Shown in pieces: positions 42,074 through 51,166 of a DNA stretch of 64,000 nt. How positions within the stretch are numbered: position 1 is the stretch's first letter; the number at the start of each line of letters is the position of its first letter. The position numbers and the translations under genes are program-made. The notes beneath the pieces were generated by a model. It saw nothing but the letters and a program-made list of their open reading frames with translations. It made no database searches and was not told the origin of the DNA. The stretch is from Euryhalocaulis caribicus (GTDB lineage: Bacteria > Pseudomonadota > Alphaproteobacteria > Caulobacterales > Maricaulaceae): contig NZ_ASJA01000015.1 in the NCBI RefSeq assembly GCF_000412185.1, positions 1 to 64,000 of the forward strand, in the 5' to 3' direction.

Positions 42074-44959
42074 ATGACGCATGCGCCTCTCCACAGCCTG
42101 ATCGCCGCCGCGCCCGAGCCGCATGATGCAGGGTTCGCCGACGACCTGCTTGGCGAACTCTCCATTGAAATTCCGGGCGGCGCGGAAGACCTGCTGCGCG
42201 GCGTCTTTGGCTGTTCCCCTTATCTTGCGCGCATTTGCCGGACGGACCCGCAGCTCCTTACCGACGTTCTGGAGCGCGCGCCGCAGGAATCCCTGGACGC
42301 GGCCCTTACGGCTTTCGCGCGCGCCGGGCGGATCGCCGAAGATGAGGACGCGCTGAACAGGGATCTGCGCGCCGCTAAGCGCCGGCTCCACCTGCTCGTC
42401 GCCCTCTCCGATATTGGCGGGATCTGGGATCTGGACGCGGTCAGCCGCGCGATGAGCGATGGCGCGGATGCAGCCATTCAGGCTGCGTTCCTGGCGCATG
42501 CGCGATTCATGGCGGAACGCGGACGCATTGCGGAAGACGCCGTGACGGATGAGGGGCTGGCGGGATTGTTCATCGTGGCGCTGGGCAAGCTCGGCTCCCG
42601 CGAACTCAATATTTCCAGCGATGTGGACCTGGCCGTATTCTTCGACCGTCAGCGCCTGCTGGATCTGGGTGTCGAGGAGCCGGGCCGGCTCTGCACCCGC
42701 CTGACCCGTCGCGCGGTGGGCGCGCTGGATGAACAGACGGCGGACGGCTATGTGGCGCGCGTCGATCTGCGCCTGCGGCCGGACCCGGCCTCGACCCCGC
42801 TGGCGCTGTCCGTTGAAGCGGCGGCCAATTACTATGAATCCTTTGCCCAGACCTGGGAGCGCGCGGCCTGGATCAAGGCGCGCGCCTGCGCCGGGGACAC
42901 CGTGACGGGGCAGGAATTCATGCGCCGCATGTTTCCCTTCGTCTGGCGGCGCTCGATGGATTACGGCGCGGTCGAGGAAATCGAAAATCTGATGCGCCAG
43001 ATCGAGGCGGCGGCCGGGCGGCATGACGAACCGGCCGGATTTGACCTGAAGCGCGGCCCGGGCGGCATCCGTCAGATAGAGTTTTTCGCCCAGACCCAGC
43101 AATTGCTGCATGGCGGGCGGGACGCTTCGCTGCGCACGCGCGCGACCTTGCCGGCGCTTGCCGCGCTGCGGGCGCGGGGTGATGTGGACGCCCGGACCGA
43201 AGCGCGTCTTCGTGAAATCTATGAGGCGCTGCGCATCACGGAAAACCGGCTGCAGATCATTGAAGACCAGCAAACCCATGACGCGCCGGAAGATGACGAC
43301 CGCCGCCGCCGTCTGGCGCGGTTGTGCGGCCGTGAATCGCTGGCGTCGTTCGATGCCTGGCTGGCCGGGGATACGGCGGCCGCGCGCGAGATTTGCGAAG
43401 GCCTGTTTGAACCGGTGGAGCGCGACCCGCGGGAGGCGGACCTGATTTTTGACGGGCCGGACCCGGCGGACGCCACGGTCAAACGCCTGAAAGAACTGGG
43501 GTTCAACAACCCCGAACAGGTCTGGGAGACTGTACGCGGCTGGCTGATCGGAAAGCCGCGCGCCACACGGTCCGAACGCGCCCGCCGGATCATGCGGGGG
43601 CTGGCCCCGCGCATCGTTCTGGCGGTCGCGGAGACCGGCCACCCCAATACGGCGTTCCTGCGGTTCTCGGAGTTTCTCAACGGCTTGCCCGCCGCCGTGA
43701 ACATCCTGTCGATGTTTGAGCGGGAGCCGAAATTGCTCACCGACATCGTGGACGCTCTGGGTCTGGCGCCGCGTCTGGCGAAATCGCTCGCTTCCCGTCC
43801 GGAAGCGCTGGAAGCCTTCGTGGCGCCGGGCGTAGACGCGCTGGAATTCGAGAACCTGCGCGAGGAAGCGCAGAAGGTCGTCGAGTCGGCGCGCGATTTC
43901 GAAGAAGCTCTGGACAATACCCGCCGTTTCGCCCGCGAAACTCTGTTGCGCGTGGGGATTGAAGCCCTGCGCGATCAGGCGGCGGCCGGGGAGGCGGGCC
44001 GCGCCCGCGTTCGCGTGGCGGAGGCGCTGGTCGCGGCTCTGCTCCCTTCCGTCCGGCGGGAGATAGAGCGGCTTTACGGCTATCTGGACGCCCGCGTCGC
44101 CCTGATCGGCATGGGCAGTTTCGGCGCGGGGGAAATGACCTACGCGTCCGATATTGACCTGATGATGGTGTATGAGGCGGGTGAACAGTCTGAATCCGTA
44201 GACGGTCCCCGCAGTCTGACGCCGGAGACCTGGTGCGCGCGCCTCATGCAACGTCTGGTCAGCGCGCTGTCGGTGGAAACCTCCGAAGGCCCGCTGTTCA
44301 ATGTCGATCTGCAATTGCGGCCTTCCGGCAATGCCGGGCCGGTGGCGGTGCGGCTGGGCGCGTTCCATCGCTACTACCAGCGGGAAGCCTGGACCTGGGA
44401 AATGATGGCGCTGACGCGCGCCAGAATGGTTGGCGGCGATCCCGCCCTGTCGGACGAGGTGGCCGATCTTTTGCGGAACCTGCTGCGGAGCAAGCGCGAT
44501 ACCCGCGAAACCGCGAAAGATGTCGCGGACATGCGCCGCCGCCTCTCGCGTGAAAAACCGTCCCGCGGCTATTGGGATCTGAAACGCGCGAAGGGCGGAC
44601 AGATCGATCTGGAGTTTACGGTCCAGTATCTCCAGCTAATTCACGCGCATGAAATCCCTGACGTCCTCAGCCCGTCGCTCTTCGAATCCCTGAACGCCCT
44701 GGCTGATGCGCACATCCTGACGCAGGAGGAAGCCGGTGCGATGGCGCACGCCGCGCGGCTGAATCTGGATCTGGGTCAGCTCTTCGCATTGGCGGTGGAA
44801 ACCCAGTTCGACCCTGAGACAGCGCCGGAAAAACTGAAAATGCGCGTGGTAAAAGCCAGCGGGGCCGACTCTTTCGCCGATCTGGAAGCCATGCTGGACC
44901 GTTACCGCCTCATGACGCGGCAGGCGTATGAACGCATTGTCCTATCCGCAGCCGGCTAG
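42074..44959 (+). CDS. glnE: Bifunctional glutamine synthetase adenylyltransferase/deadenylase
   Basis: A 961-residue enzyme that adds AMP to, and removes it from, glutamine synthetase in response to PII and glutamine. Both nucleotidyltransferase domains are evident: the N-terminal deadenylase region (LGKLGSRELNISSDVDLAVFF) near residue 180, and the C-terminal adenylylase region (MGSFGAGEMTYASDIDLMMVYE) near residue 685. Helical linkers carry PxxxRAxxxR-type segments. Length is normal. It follows the two-component pair in the order of Rhizobiales genomes. Confidence 0.97.
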   Translation: MTHAPLHSLIAAAPEPHDAGFADDLLGELSIEIPGGAEDLLRGVFGCSPYLARICRTDPQLLTDVLERAPQESLDAALTAFARAGRIAEDEDALNRDLRAAKRRLHLLVALSDIGGIWDLDAVSRAMSDGADAAIQAAFLAHARFMAERGRIAEDAVTDEGLAGLFIVALGKLGSRELNISSDVDLAVFFDRQRLLDLGVEEPGRLCTRLTRRAVGALDEQTADGYVARVDLRLRPDPASTPLALSVEAAANYYESFAQTWERAAWIKARACAGDTVTGQEFMRRMFPFVWRRSMDYGAVEEIENLMRQIEAAAGRHDEPAGFDLKRGPGGIRQIEFFAQTQQLLHGGRDASLRTRATLPALAALRARGDVDARTEARLREIYEALRITENRLQIIEDQQTHDAPEDDDRRRRLARLCGRESLASFDAWLAGDTAAAREICEGLFEPVERDPREADLIFDGPDPADATVKRLKELGFNNPEQVWETVRGWLIGKPRATRSERARRIMRGLAPRIVLAVAETGHPNTAFLRFSEFLNGLPAAVNILSMFEREPKLLTDIVDALGLAPRLAKSLASRPEALEAFVAPGVDALEFENLREEAQKVVESARDFEEALDNTRRFARETLLRVGIEALRDQAAAGEAGRARVRVAEALVAALLPSVRREIERLYGYLDARVALIGMGSFGAGEMTYASDIDLMMVYEAGEQSESVDGPRSLTPETWCARLMQRLVSALSVETSEGPLFNVDLQLRPSGNAGPVAVRLGAFHRYYQREAWTWEMMALTRARMVGGDPALSDEVADLLRNLLRSKRDTRETAKDVADMRRRLSREKPSRGYWDLKRAKGGQIDLEFTVQYLQLIHAHEIPDVLSPSLFESLNALADAHILTQEEAGAMAHAARLNLDLGQLFALAVETQFDPETAPEKLKMRVVKASGADSFADLEAMLDRYRLMTRQAYERIVLSAAG

Positions 44960-45026
44960 CGACGGAATTGAGCGCTCCGCCCGTTAAAGGCCATGAGGGA
45001 TATAATTCTCGTAAGGAGCAAGCCTC

Positions 45027-45509
45027 ATGGAAAAGGCAATCTTGTTGGGCGCGGCGAGCGCCATTCTTCTGGCCGCGGGCGCGGCGCAGGCGGCCGGACC
45101 GCGCGGTCATCATGGACACGCGGGCGGCGGCATCATGCTGAAAGCGGCCGACGCCAATGGCGACGATGCGGTAACGCAGGAAGAAGCCGCCTCCCTGCAG
45201 CAGGAAATGTTCGCCTGGATGGACCGTAACGGCGATCAGGTTCTGGACGACGCGGACCAGTCGCCGGTCATGCAGCGCCTCAAGGCAATGCGCGAGGACA
45301 GCGAAGACGGCGACGAGCCACGCCGTCAGCGTGATCGCGAGATTGACGCAAATGACGATGGCCAGGTGACCTGGGCCGAGTATTCAGCGCATCATCAGGC
45401 GCGGTTTGCCGAAATGGACGCCAATGACGACGGGCAGGTGACCATGGAAGAAGCCAAGGAAAACATGCCCGACCGCCGCAAGCGTTTCTTCAAGCGCGGT
45501 GACCGCTAG
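45027..45509 (+). CDS. Exported EF-hand protein
   Basis: A 160-residue periplasmic protein with a signal peptide (LLGAASAILLAAGAAQAA), a His/Gly-rich segment (RGHHGHAGGG) that might bind metal, and four EF-hand-like loops: DANGDDAVTQEE, DRNGDQVLDDAD, DANDDGQVTWAE and DANDDGQVTMEE. Loops 1, 3 and 4 have the full Ca2+-ligand pattern; loop 2 ends in D in place of E. It is 41 bases ahead of the proposed start of an ECF sigma factor gene and is probably in the same operon. Confidence 0.9.
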   Translation: MEKAILLGAASAILLAAGAAQAAGPRGHHGHAGGGIMLKAADANGDDAVTQEEAASLQQEMFAWMDRNGDQVLDDADQSPVMQRLKAMREDSEDGDEPRRQRDREIDANDDGQVTWAEYSAHHQARFAEMDANDDGQVTMEEAKENMPDRRKRFFKRGDR

Positions 45510-45550
45510 GGCCGCAATCGCTGACGCGCTTCGAGAGGAGAGACAGTCCT

Positions 45551-46111
45551 ATTCGCGATCACGACGCGTCTCTTCTCTCCCGCGCCGCGGCGGGCGACCG
45601 TCGCGCGGCGGCGGACCTGGTGTCCGCCCATACGCCGCGCCTGATGGCGCTCGCCCGGCGCATGCTGCGTGACGAAGCCGAGGCGGAAGACGTGGTGCAG
45701 GAGAGTTTCATCCGTCTGTGGCGCATGGCGCCGAACTGGCGTTCCGGCAAGGCGCGGCTGTCCACATGGATGCACCGTGTCGCGCTCAATCTTTGTTATG
45801 ACCGCTTGCGCAAGGCCAGACCGGTTGATGAGGAAGCGCCCGACATTGCCGATGACGCGGATGGTCCCGCGCAGGCGCTGCATCAGAACCAGCTTTCGGC
45901 GCGCGTTCACAGCGCCATTCAGAACTTGCCGCCCCGGCAGCGCGCGGCCATCGCCCTCTGCCACTTTGAGGAAATGAGTAATATCGAGGCCGCCGAGATT
46001 CTGGAAATCAGCGTCGAGGCCGTGGAATCGCTGCTTTCCCGGGCCCGCCGCGCCCTTAAAGCCTCGCTCGCCGCAGAGGCGGGCGCCTGGATGGAGAGAA
46101 TGGAGCCATGA
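45551..46111 (+). CDS. ECF-type RNA polymerase sigma factor, apparent ATT start
   Basis: Region 2 (DVVQESFIRLWRMAP; STWMHRVALNLCYDRLRK) and region 4 (IQNLPPRQRAAIALCHFEEMSNIEAAEILEISVEAVESLLSRARRAL) are clear. The first canonical in-frame start is GTG at 45620, but that would remove the conserved ECF N-terminus. The frame upstream, with no stop, encodes RDHDASLLSRAAAGDRRAAA, which is exactly what such sigma factors have. Its best start is ATT at 45551, ten bases after a strong GAGAGGAG (45533-45540). No in-frame ATG, GTG or TTG exists there. Coupled to the probable anti-sigma gene by ATGA. Confidence 0.85.
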   Translation: MRDHDASLLSRAAAGDRRAAADLVSAHTPRLMALARRMLRDEAEAEDVVQESFIRLWRMAPNWRSGKARLSTWMHRVALNLCYDRLRKARPVDEEAPDIADDADGPAQALHQNQLSARVHSAIQNLPPRQRAAIALCHFEEMSNIEAAEILEISVEAVESLLSRARRALKASLAAEAGAWMERMEP

Positions 46112-46551
46112 TGATCCGCAAGACCCTCACGCCGGAACGGGCCAGAGCCATCCTGGAGGCCTATGGCGCCGAGCCCGCCCGCTGGCCGGCGGCCGAACGC
46201 CGCGCCATGCGCCGCGCGCTCAAGGGCGACGCCGATCTACAGGCGGCGGCGCGTGAAATGGCGGCCCTGGATGCGGTTCTGGCGACGGATCGTCCCGGCC
46301 GCGATGTCCCGGCGCTGGAAGCGCGCATTCTCGCCGCCGCGCCAGCTCCGGCGGCGGTTTCGAATCCGTTCGCAAGCCGGCGCCAGATTCCCGCATTTGC
46401 GGCCGCAGCGGCGCTGATGGTCGGATCTCTGGCCGGTTTCGGCGGGGCGCTGGTTTCTCCGCAGGCGTCCGACCCTGCGGCTGATGTTATCGCCAATGCG
46501 TTCGCCAATCCGGACGCGGTCTTTGAAATTGAACTGGATGCTGAGGTCTGA
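46108..46551 (+). CDS. Probable anti-sigma factor, single-span membrane protein
   Basis: A 147-residue protein with a cytoplasmic N-terminal part (TPERARAILEAYGAEPARWPAAERRAM, followed by ALDAVLATDRPG), one membrane segment (IPAFAAAAALMVGSLAGFGGALV) and a short periplasmic tail. The Glu-Pro-x-x-W-P-x-x-E-R motif is common in small proteins encoded with ECF sigma factors. It overlaps the sigma gene by ATGA. Anti-sigma function is inferred from topology and context. Confidence 0.7.
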   Translation: MMIRKTLTPERARAILEAYGAEPARWPAAERRAMRRALKGDADLQAAAREMAALDAVLATDRPGRDVPALEARILAAAPAPAAVSNPFASRRQIPAFAAAAALMVGSLAGFGGALVSPQASDPAADVIANAFANPDAVFEIELDAEV

Positions 46552-46553
46552 GA

Positions 46554-47123
46554 ATGAGCGGATTTCGATTGACGCCCCTGACCGGGCTGCTGCTGGCCTC
46601 GCTGCTGATCAATGGCGTGTTTCTGGGCATGGCGATTGCCGACCGTCTGGACGGGCCGCGGCGCGGGCCGCCCGAACACATGGACCGCACCTCCTTCGTC
46701 ATTGGCGCGTTCCTTCGCGCCGCGCCGGAAGACAAGCGCGAGGCGATGGAGGATGAAATCCGCGCGCATTTCCGGGAAGCCATGGCGACGCGGCGGCGCG
46801 TCTGGGAGGCGCAGAAGGATGTCTATGCGGCGCTGGTGGCGGATCCGTTTGACCGGCCGCGCGCAGAAGCGGCGCTGGAAGCGGCGCGTGAGGCGGGCCT
46901 GCTGGTCGACGTGAAGGGGCACGAAATCATGCTCGACCTCGTGGAGGATCTGGATGCGGAGACGCGCAAGAAGGCGCTGGAAGCCGGCTTTGGCGGTGAT
47001 TTCCGCAAGCGCATGCACCGCGGCGGGCCGCGCCGCCACGAACGCGGCCATGATGGCGGACCTACCGAAGGCCCGCCGCCGGAAGGTCCCCGTCCTGACG
47101 GTCCCCCGCCGGACCGTCGCTAA
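46554..47123 (+). CDS. Periplasmic heavy-metal sensor-like protein (CnrX/ZraP/CpxP type)
   Basis: A 189-residue protein with an N-terminal membrane anchor (LTGLLLASLLINGVFLGMAIA) and a helical periplasmic hook-like domain (SFVIGAFLRAAPEDKREAMEDEIRAHFREAM; RRRVWEAQKDVYAALVADPFD). The tail is rich in His, Arg, Gly and Pro (MHRGGPRRHERGHD). CnrX-like proteins sense metal and work through a membrane anti-sigma factor, which fits its place two bases after the anti-sigma gene. Ends in a CTAA shared with the convergent kinase gene. Confidence 0.85.
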   Translation: MSGFRLTPLTGLLLASLLINGVFLGMAIADRLDGPRRGPPEHMDRTSFVIGAFLRAAPEDKREAMEDEIRAHFREAMATRRRVWEAQKDVYAALVADPFDRPRAEAALEAAREAGLLVDVKGHEIMLDLVEDLDAETRKKALEAGFGGDFRKRMHRGGPRRHERGHDGGPTEGPPPEGPRPDGPPPDRR

Positions 47124-49837
47124 CCGGTGCGCGCGCCCCAGTTCTGCGGGGTGCCGCTGACGAATTCGTCTTCATCAGCGTCCGCGGGTTCTTCCTCCAG
47201 GACATAATCACCGGGCGTATCCGCCTCGGGATCGCTCCCGGCCTTTATGTCTGCGGCGGCGATTTCATCGTCGGTCTCGTGGATCAGCTCGCGCTCCCAT
47301 GCGCGCGCCTCGGTCTCGCTGACCGGCTCCACGGGTTCGGGCGGCAGGGTGAACACGATGGTCGTGCCCTCGCCGATGCTGGAATCGATGTCCAGCGTTC
47401 CTCCATGCATCTCCACCAGCGATTTTGACAGCGCCAGGCCCAGCCCCGAACCCTGATGGGATTTGGAGTGCTGGCTCTCGATTTGCTCGAACGGCCGCGC
47501 CAGTCGCGGAATATCCTCGTCGGCGATGCCGATGCCGCTATCGCTGACCCGCACTTTCACGCCTTCCTCGTGCGGATGGGCGCTGATCTCCACGCGGCCG
47601 CCCTCGGGCGTGAATTTCACGGCATTGGACAGCAGGTTCAGGATGACCTGTTTTATGGCGCGCGGGTCGGCCTCGATCCGCGGCAGGTCGCCCAGCTCCA
47701 TTTTCAGCTCCAGACCCGCCTCCTGGGCCCGGCCGCGCATCAGGCGGGCGCACTGCTCCACGATCTCGTCGGGATAGATCAGCTCGGTCTGAAGCTGCAG
47801 CTTCCCGGCCTCGATCTTGGACATGTCCAGAATGTCGTTGATCAGCGCCAGCAAGTGCTGCCCGCTGGAAAGAATGTCCCGCACATATTCCTGATAGCGG
47901 TCATCGCCCAGCGGCCCGAACATCTGCTTCAGCATGATTTCCGAGAAGCCGTTGATGGCGTTCAGCGGCGTGCGCAGCTCGTGACTCATATTGGCCAGGA
48001 ACTCGCTCTTGGAGCGGTTGCCTTCCTCGGCCCGGATCTTCTCCGCCTCATATTTCCGCGCCAGCTCCTTGATGCGTTGCTGGCTGCGCTGCAGGTCTTC
48101 GTAATTGCGCCGCAGCTGGCCTTCGGAATCCTTGAGCTTGACCTCCTGACGCTTGATGGAGGTGATGTCCGCGCCGACCGAGACGAGGCCCCCGTCGCGC
48201 GTCCGCCGTTCGGAATAGTGGATCCAGCGGCCGTCCGTCAGCTCCATCTCCTGAACTTCGTCGCCCTCGTCATTGGGGCGCACTTCCTTGATGGCTTCCT
48301 GCGCCGCGGCCTCGACCATGTCGTAATGCACGCCCGGTTTCAGGACGTGATCGCCCAGCTGGAAGAAGTCGCGGAACTTGCGGTTCCACAGCACCAGCCG
48401 CTGCTTGGCGTCCCACAGCACGAAGCTCTCGGACATGGATTCCAGCGCCGCGCGAAGCCGGCCTTCCGCCGCCGCGATGCGCGCCTGCGCGCCCTTCTGC
48501 TCGGTGATGTCGATGGCCACGCCCACGATGCGGCCGCGCTCATCGTCGCTGCCCGTCCATGGCCGCCCGCGCGCATGCAGCCAGACCGGCAGGTTGGCGG
48601 CGCGGAACTCCACGTCCACGGACTGCGCCCCCGCCGCGCCGCGAAGCGCCATGCGCAGACGGTCGCGGTCCTCGCTGCGGACCAGTGACAGAAACTCCGC
48701 CCCCGACAGGCGCGACCCGCCGGCCTTGCCCAGCATCCGGCCCAGCGAATCCGTGAGGTAAACCGTGTCGGACGCCACGTCCCAGTCCCACACGCCGCAA
48801 CGCGCGCCCTCGATGGCCAGCCGGAAGCGGACCTCCGAGTCCTGCAGCGCCTGACGGGTGGAGCGTATATTGCTCATCTGGTTCAGCAGAACGCCGGAGA
48901 GCCCGCCGGCAATGATCACCGGCGCCAGAGCCATCAGGCCGTACCAGATCATCAGGGACCGCCAGGCCGCCTGATTGATAACGGGCTGACCGGCGACATA
49001 GGCCAGCGCATTGAGGCCGGGCAGGGACGCCACGCCGACCGCGGCTTTCTCGCCGCCCACATTCCCGTCATCAAACACCGCCGCGCCGCCCCTGGGGACA
49101 GAGCGCACATCGTTCGCGCCAACCCCGAACGCGGCCGGGGCCGTCGCCCCGCTGGTGCGTCCGGCGGGTTTCACCGCCAGCAGGGCGCCGTCGGGCGCGG
49201 AAAACGCCATTACCCGCCCGTTATTGGGCGCGGGCAGCAGCGGCGCGGGATCAAGCACGGCCAGAAGCGCGCCCTGGCCCAGCGTCTCATTGCGCACGGC
49301 AATCGCCATCACCAGCGCGCGTTCGCCGTCAATCGTCACCGCCGCCACGCCGGATTCGGTCAGCAGGGCCTGCTCGGCCGCCGTTTCGTAGTCGGGCGTC
49401 AGATTGCCCCGCGTCGCGGCGGCCACGCGGCCGCCCTCGCCATAAAGGATCAGCGTTTCTACCGCGTCAGGCTCGACGGCGCGGGTAATCACCGCGTTCA
49501 TCCGGCCGGCCCCGTCTGTCTCGGCCAGTTCCCGCGCGGCGGCGTCCAGTCCGCCCCGCGCTTCCATCAGATTGCTGTTAATGCGTTCGGCGGCATAGGC
49601 GGCGGCGCGGGCAAAGTTCAACTCCGCCTCGGCGACCAGTTCGCCATGTTCCTTGTGCAGCCTCAGGCCGACCACGGCGATGAACGCCACCGTGAAAAGC
49701 AGGACAAAAATCAGGATCATGCGCGCCTGATCGCCCAGCGCCGCTTCTTCGTCGCGCCGGCTCTCGGGTGATTTTAATTTCGCTTCGCGCTTCTGGGGCT
49801 TAGACCCTGAAGGCGGCTTAGCCCTTTTAGCCGCCAT
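47120..49837 (-). CDS. PleC-like hybrid-less PAS sensor histidine kinase
   Basis: A 905-residue inner-membrane kinase. The N-terminus is Lys-rich; membrane segments lie near residues 38-58 and 290-315 around a large periplasmic sensor. Two PAS domains (about 335-455 and 460-575), a coiled coil, then SEFLANMSHELRTPLNAINGFSEIM, the H-box almost word for word as in Caulobacter PleC, follow. The ATPase domain has NLLSNAVKFTP, DSGIGIADEDI and GSGLGLALSKSL. Unusually, about 65 acidic residues follow the ATPase domain. PleC proteins control DivK phosphorylation and polar development. A receiver protein gene lies just upstream. Confidence 0.88.
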   Translation of the reverse strand: MAAKRAKPPSGSKPQKREAKLKSPESRRDEEAALGDQARMILIFVLLFTVAFIAVVGLRLHKEHGELVAEAELNFARAAAYAAERINSNLMEARGGLDAAARELAETDGAGRMNAVITRAVEPDAVETLILYGEGGRVAAATRGNLTPDYETAAEQALLTESGVAAVTIDGERALVMAIAVRNETLGQGALLAVLDPAPLLPAPNNGRVMAFSAPDGALLAVKPAGRTSGATAPAAFGVGANDVRSVPRGGAAVFDDGNVGGEKAAVGVASLPGLNALAYVAGQPVINQAAWRSLMIWYGLMALAPVIIAGGLSGVLLNQMSNIRSTRQALQDSEVRFRLAIEGARCGVWDWDVASDTVYLTDSLGRMLGKAGGSRLSGAEFLSLVRSEDRDRLRMALRGAAGAQSVDVEFRAANLPVWLHARGRPWTGSDDERGRIVGVAIDITEQKGAQARIAAAEGRLRAALESMSESFVLWDAKQRLVLWNRKFRDFFQLGDHVLKPGVHYDMVEAAAQEAIKEVRPNDEGDEVQEMELTDGRWIHYSERRTRDGGLVSVGADITSIKRQEVKLKDSEGQLRRNYEDLQRSQQRIKELARKYEAEKIRAEEGNRSKSEFLANMSHELRTPLNAINGFSEIMLKQMFGPLGDDRYQEYVRDILSSGQHLLALINDILDMSKIEAGKLQLQTELIYPDEIVEQCARLMRGRAQEAGLELKMELGDLPRIEADPRAIKQVILNLLSNAVKFTPEGGRVEISAHPHEEGVKVRVSDSGIGIADEDIPRLARPFEQIESQHSKSHQGSGLGLALSKSLVEMHGGTLDIDSSIGEGTTIVFTLPPEPVEPVSETEARAWERELIHETDDEIAAADIKAGSDPEADTPGDYVLEEEPADADEDEFVSGTPQNWGARTG

Positions 49838-49924
49838 TTTCCCCCGAATCCCTGATCGATGATTTCTCGAATCATTACCCTAACTATAGGGCGGGGCGGG
49901 GAATAGTGTCGACGGGGGAATGCG

Positions 49925-50452
49925 CTATGCGGCCTCGCCGCCCGTTAAATTTTCGCCATCCCCTTCGTCATCCTCACGCCGCGCGGGACCGTTATAGGGG
50001 GCGGTCTTCTTGCGCCGCCGGTCGGGGCCGAAAAACTCTTTGGTGCGCACAAAGGGACGCGGGTGATCGATGACATTGGCGACCTTGCGGAACAACTCGT
50101 TCGCGGTAACCGGCTTGACGCAGAATTCCGTCACGCCGTGATCGCGGGCCTCCTCCACGCGCGTGCGCTCCGCATAGGCGGACAGCATGACGATCGGCAG
50201 GTAGGGGTTGGGGGCCTCGTCGCTTGTGCGGACGCGGGTCACCAGATCCAGTCCGGTCTCGTTATCCAGAAGATAGTCGACGACCACGAAATCAACCGGC
50301 TCGTTGCGGATCGTCTCGAACGCCTCATTGACGCTGCGCGCTTCGTAAAACTGCTTGATGCCGAACCCGCGCAGGATCGTTTTCACGATCTGCAGCATGT
50401 GAGCGTTATCGTCCACGATCAGGACGCGCAGAACATCCAGTTTTGCGGTCAT
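49925..50452 (-). CDS. Single-domain receiver protein with charged tail
   Basis: A 175-residue protein: CheY-like receiver (acidic pocket D14/D15, phosphoacceptor D59 in FVVVDYLLDNETG, lysine in FCVKPVTANELF) followed by a 45-residue charged tail with FFGPDRRRKK and YNGPARRE repeats. No DNA-binding or enzyme domain. It is upstream of the PleC-like kinase on the same strand, 87 bases away, and may be its partner, but it is longer than DivK. The GPDRRR motif is recurrent in alphaproteobacterial receiver proteins. Confidence 0.88.
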   Translation of the reverse strand: MTAKLDVLRVLIVDDNAHMLQIVKTILRGFGIKQFYEARSVNEAFETIRNEPVDFVVVDYLLDNETGLDLVTRVRTSDEAPNPYLPIVMLSAYAERTRVEEARDHGVTEFCVKPVTANELFRKVANVIDHPRPFVRTKEFFGPDRRRKKTAPYNGPARREDDEGDGENLTGGEAA

Positions 50453-50544
50453 CTTGCTGTTTCCGCGTTCTCAGGTCCGGTCAGATTGCGCAATTCTAGG
50501 ATGAAAATTGCTTCCCGCCGGTTAAAACCGGGGCCGCGCAGCCG

Positions 50545-51108
50545 CTATTCCGCCGCCGTGCGCGCTGCGGCCGGCGCCGGGGTTTCATCAATATATTCCA
50601 GGATGCCTTTCGCCTCGGTGGCCAGCGCCTCGACTTCGGCCGGAACATCGCCGGGGCTGGACCGCACGATCTGCACCAGTTCGCGGGCCACGCGCGCCAG
50701 CCGCAGACCGGAGGTCATCACCCGGGCCTGAAATTCTATACGGTGCGGGTCGCGGTCATATTCCTGCCCCGGCACGCGCCAGCCGCCCCAGTCCTTTTCA
50801 TCGGTAACCACAACGGGAAACGTGCCCGGATAGGGGTGACCGGCGCTGGATTCGGCGTCATGCCACTTGTTCTTGGCGCGCATCAGCCGCCAGTTTTCCT
50901 TGCTGGCGTTCTCGGTGTCGCCGCCGCGCGTTTCAGGCTGGGAAAGCTCGGCTTCGGAAAAATCCCGGCCCAGGCCGCAATCATAATAAACGCGTACAGG
51001 CTCGGGCACGTCGCGCACCCATTGCGGTTTGACCTGTTCGATCACCGCCCATGTTCCCACAGGTTTCACGTAAACCCGCTGGTTCTTATGGAAATTCGCC
51101 TTCGCCAT
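50545..51108 (-). CDS. Conserved hypothetical protein, 187 aa
   Basis: Opens with FHKNQRVYVKPVGTWAVIEQVKPQW, an SH3-like beta segment, followed by VRVYYDCGLGRDFSEAEL and a Trp-rich middle (NWRLMRAKNKWHD; KDWGGWRVPGQEYDRDPHRIEF). The C-terminal half is helical (RLARVARELVQIVRSS). Cytoplasmic, no membrane segment. From memory such proteins are common hypothetical proteins in Caulobacterales-like genomes. It precedes the receiver gene on the same strand. Confidence 0.75.
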   Translation of the reverse strand: MAKANFHKNQRVYVKPVGTWAVIEQVKPQWVRDVPEPVRVYYDCGLGRDFSEAELSQPETRGGDTENASKENWRLMRAKNKWHDAESSAGHPYPGTFPVVVTDEKDWGGWRVPGQEYDRDPHRIEFQARVMTSGLRLARVARELVQIVRSSPGDVPAEVEALATEAKGILEYIDETPAPAAARTAAE

Positions 51109-51166
51109 GGCCCGCCTCGCCCGTTTATGGAGGCGGGAAGCTTACGCGGGTTCGCTTGACGCCCGG

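Noticed and set aside
41903-44368. An 821-codon minus-strand ORF opposite glnE
   Set aside because: It is antisense to a certain gene; composition is Arg/Gln/Gly/Ala-heavy without any motif, typical of open antisense frames in GC-rich DNA.
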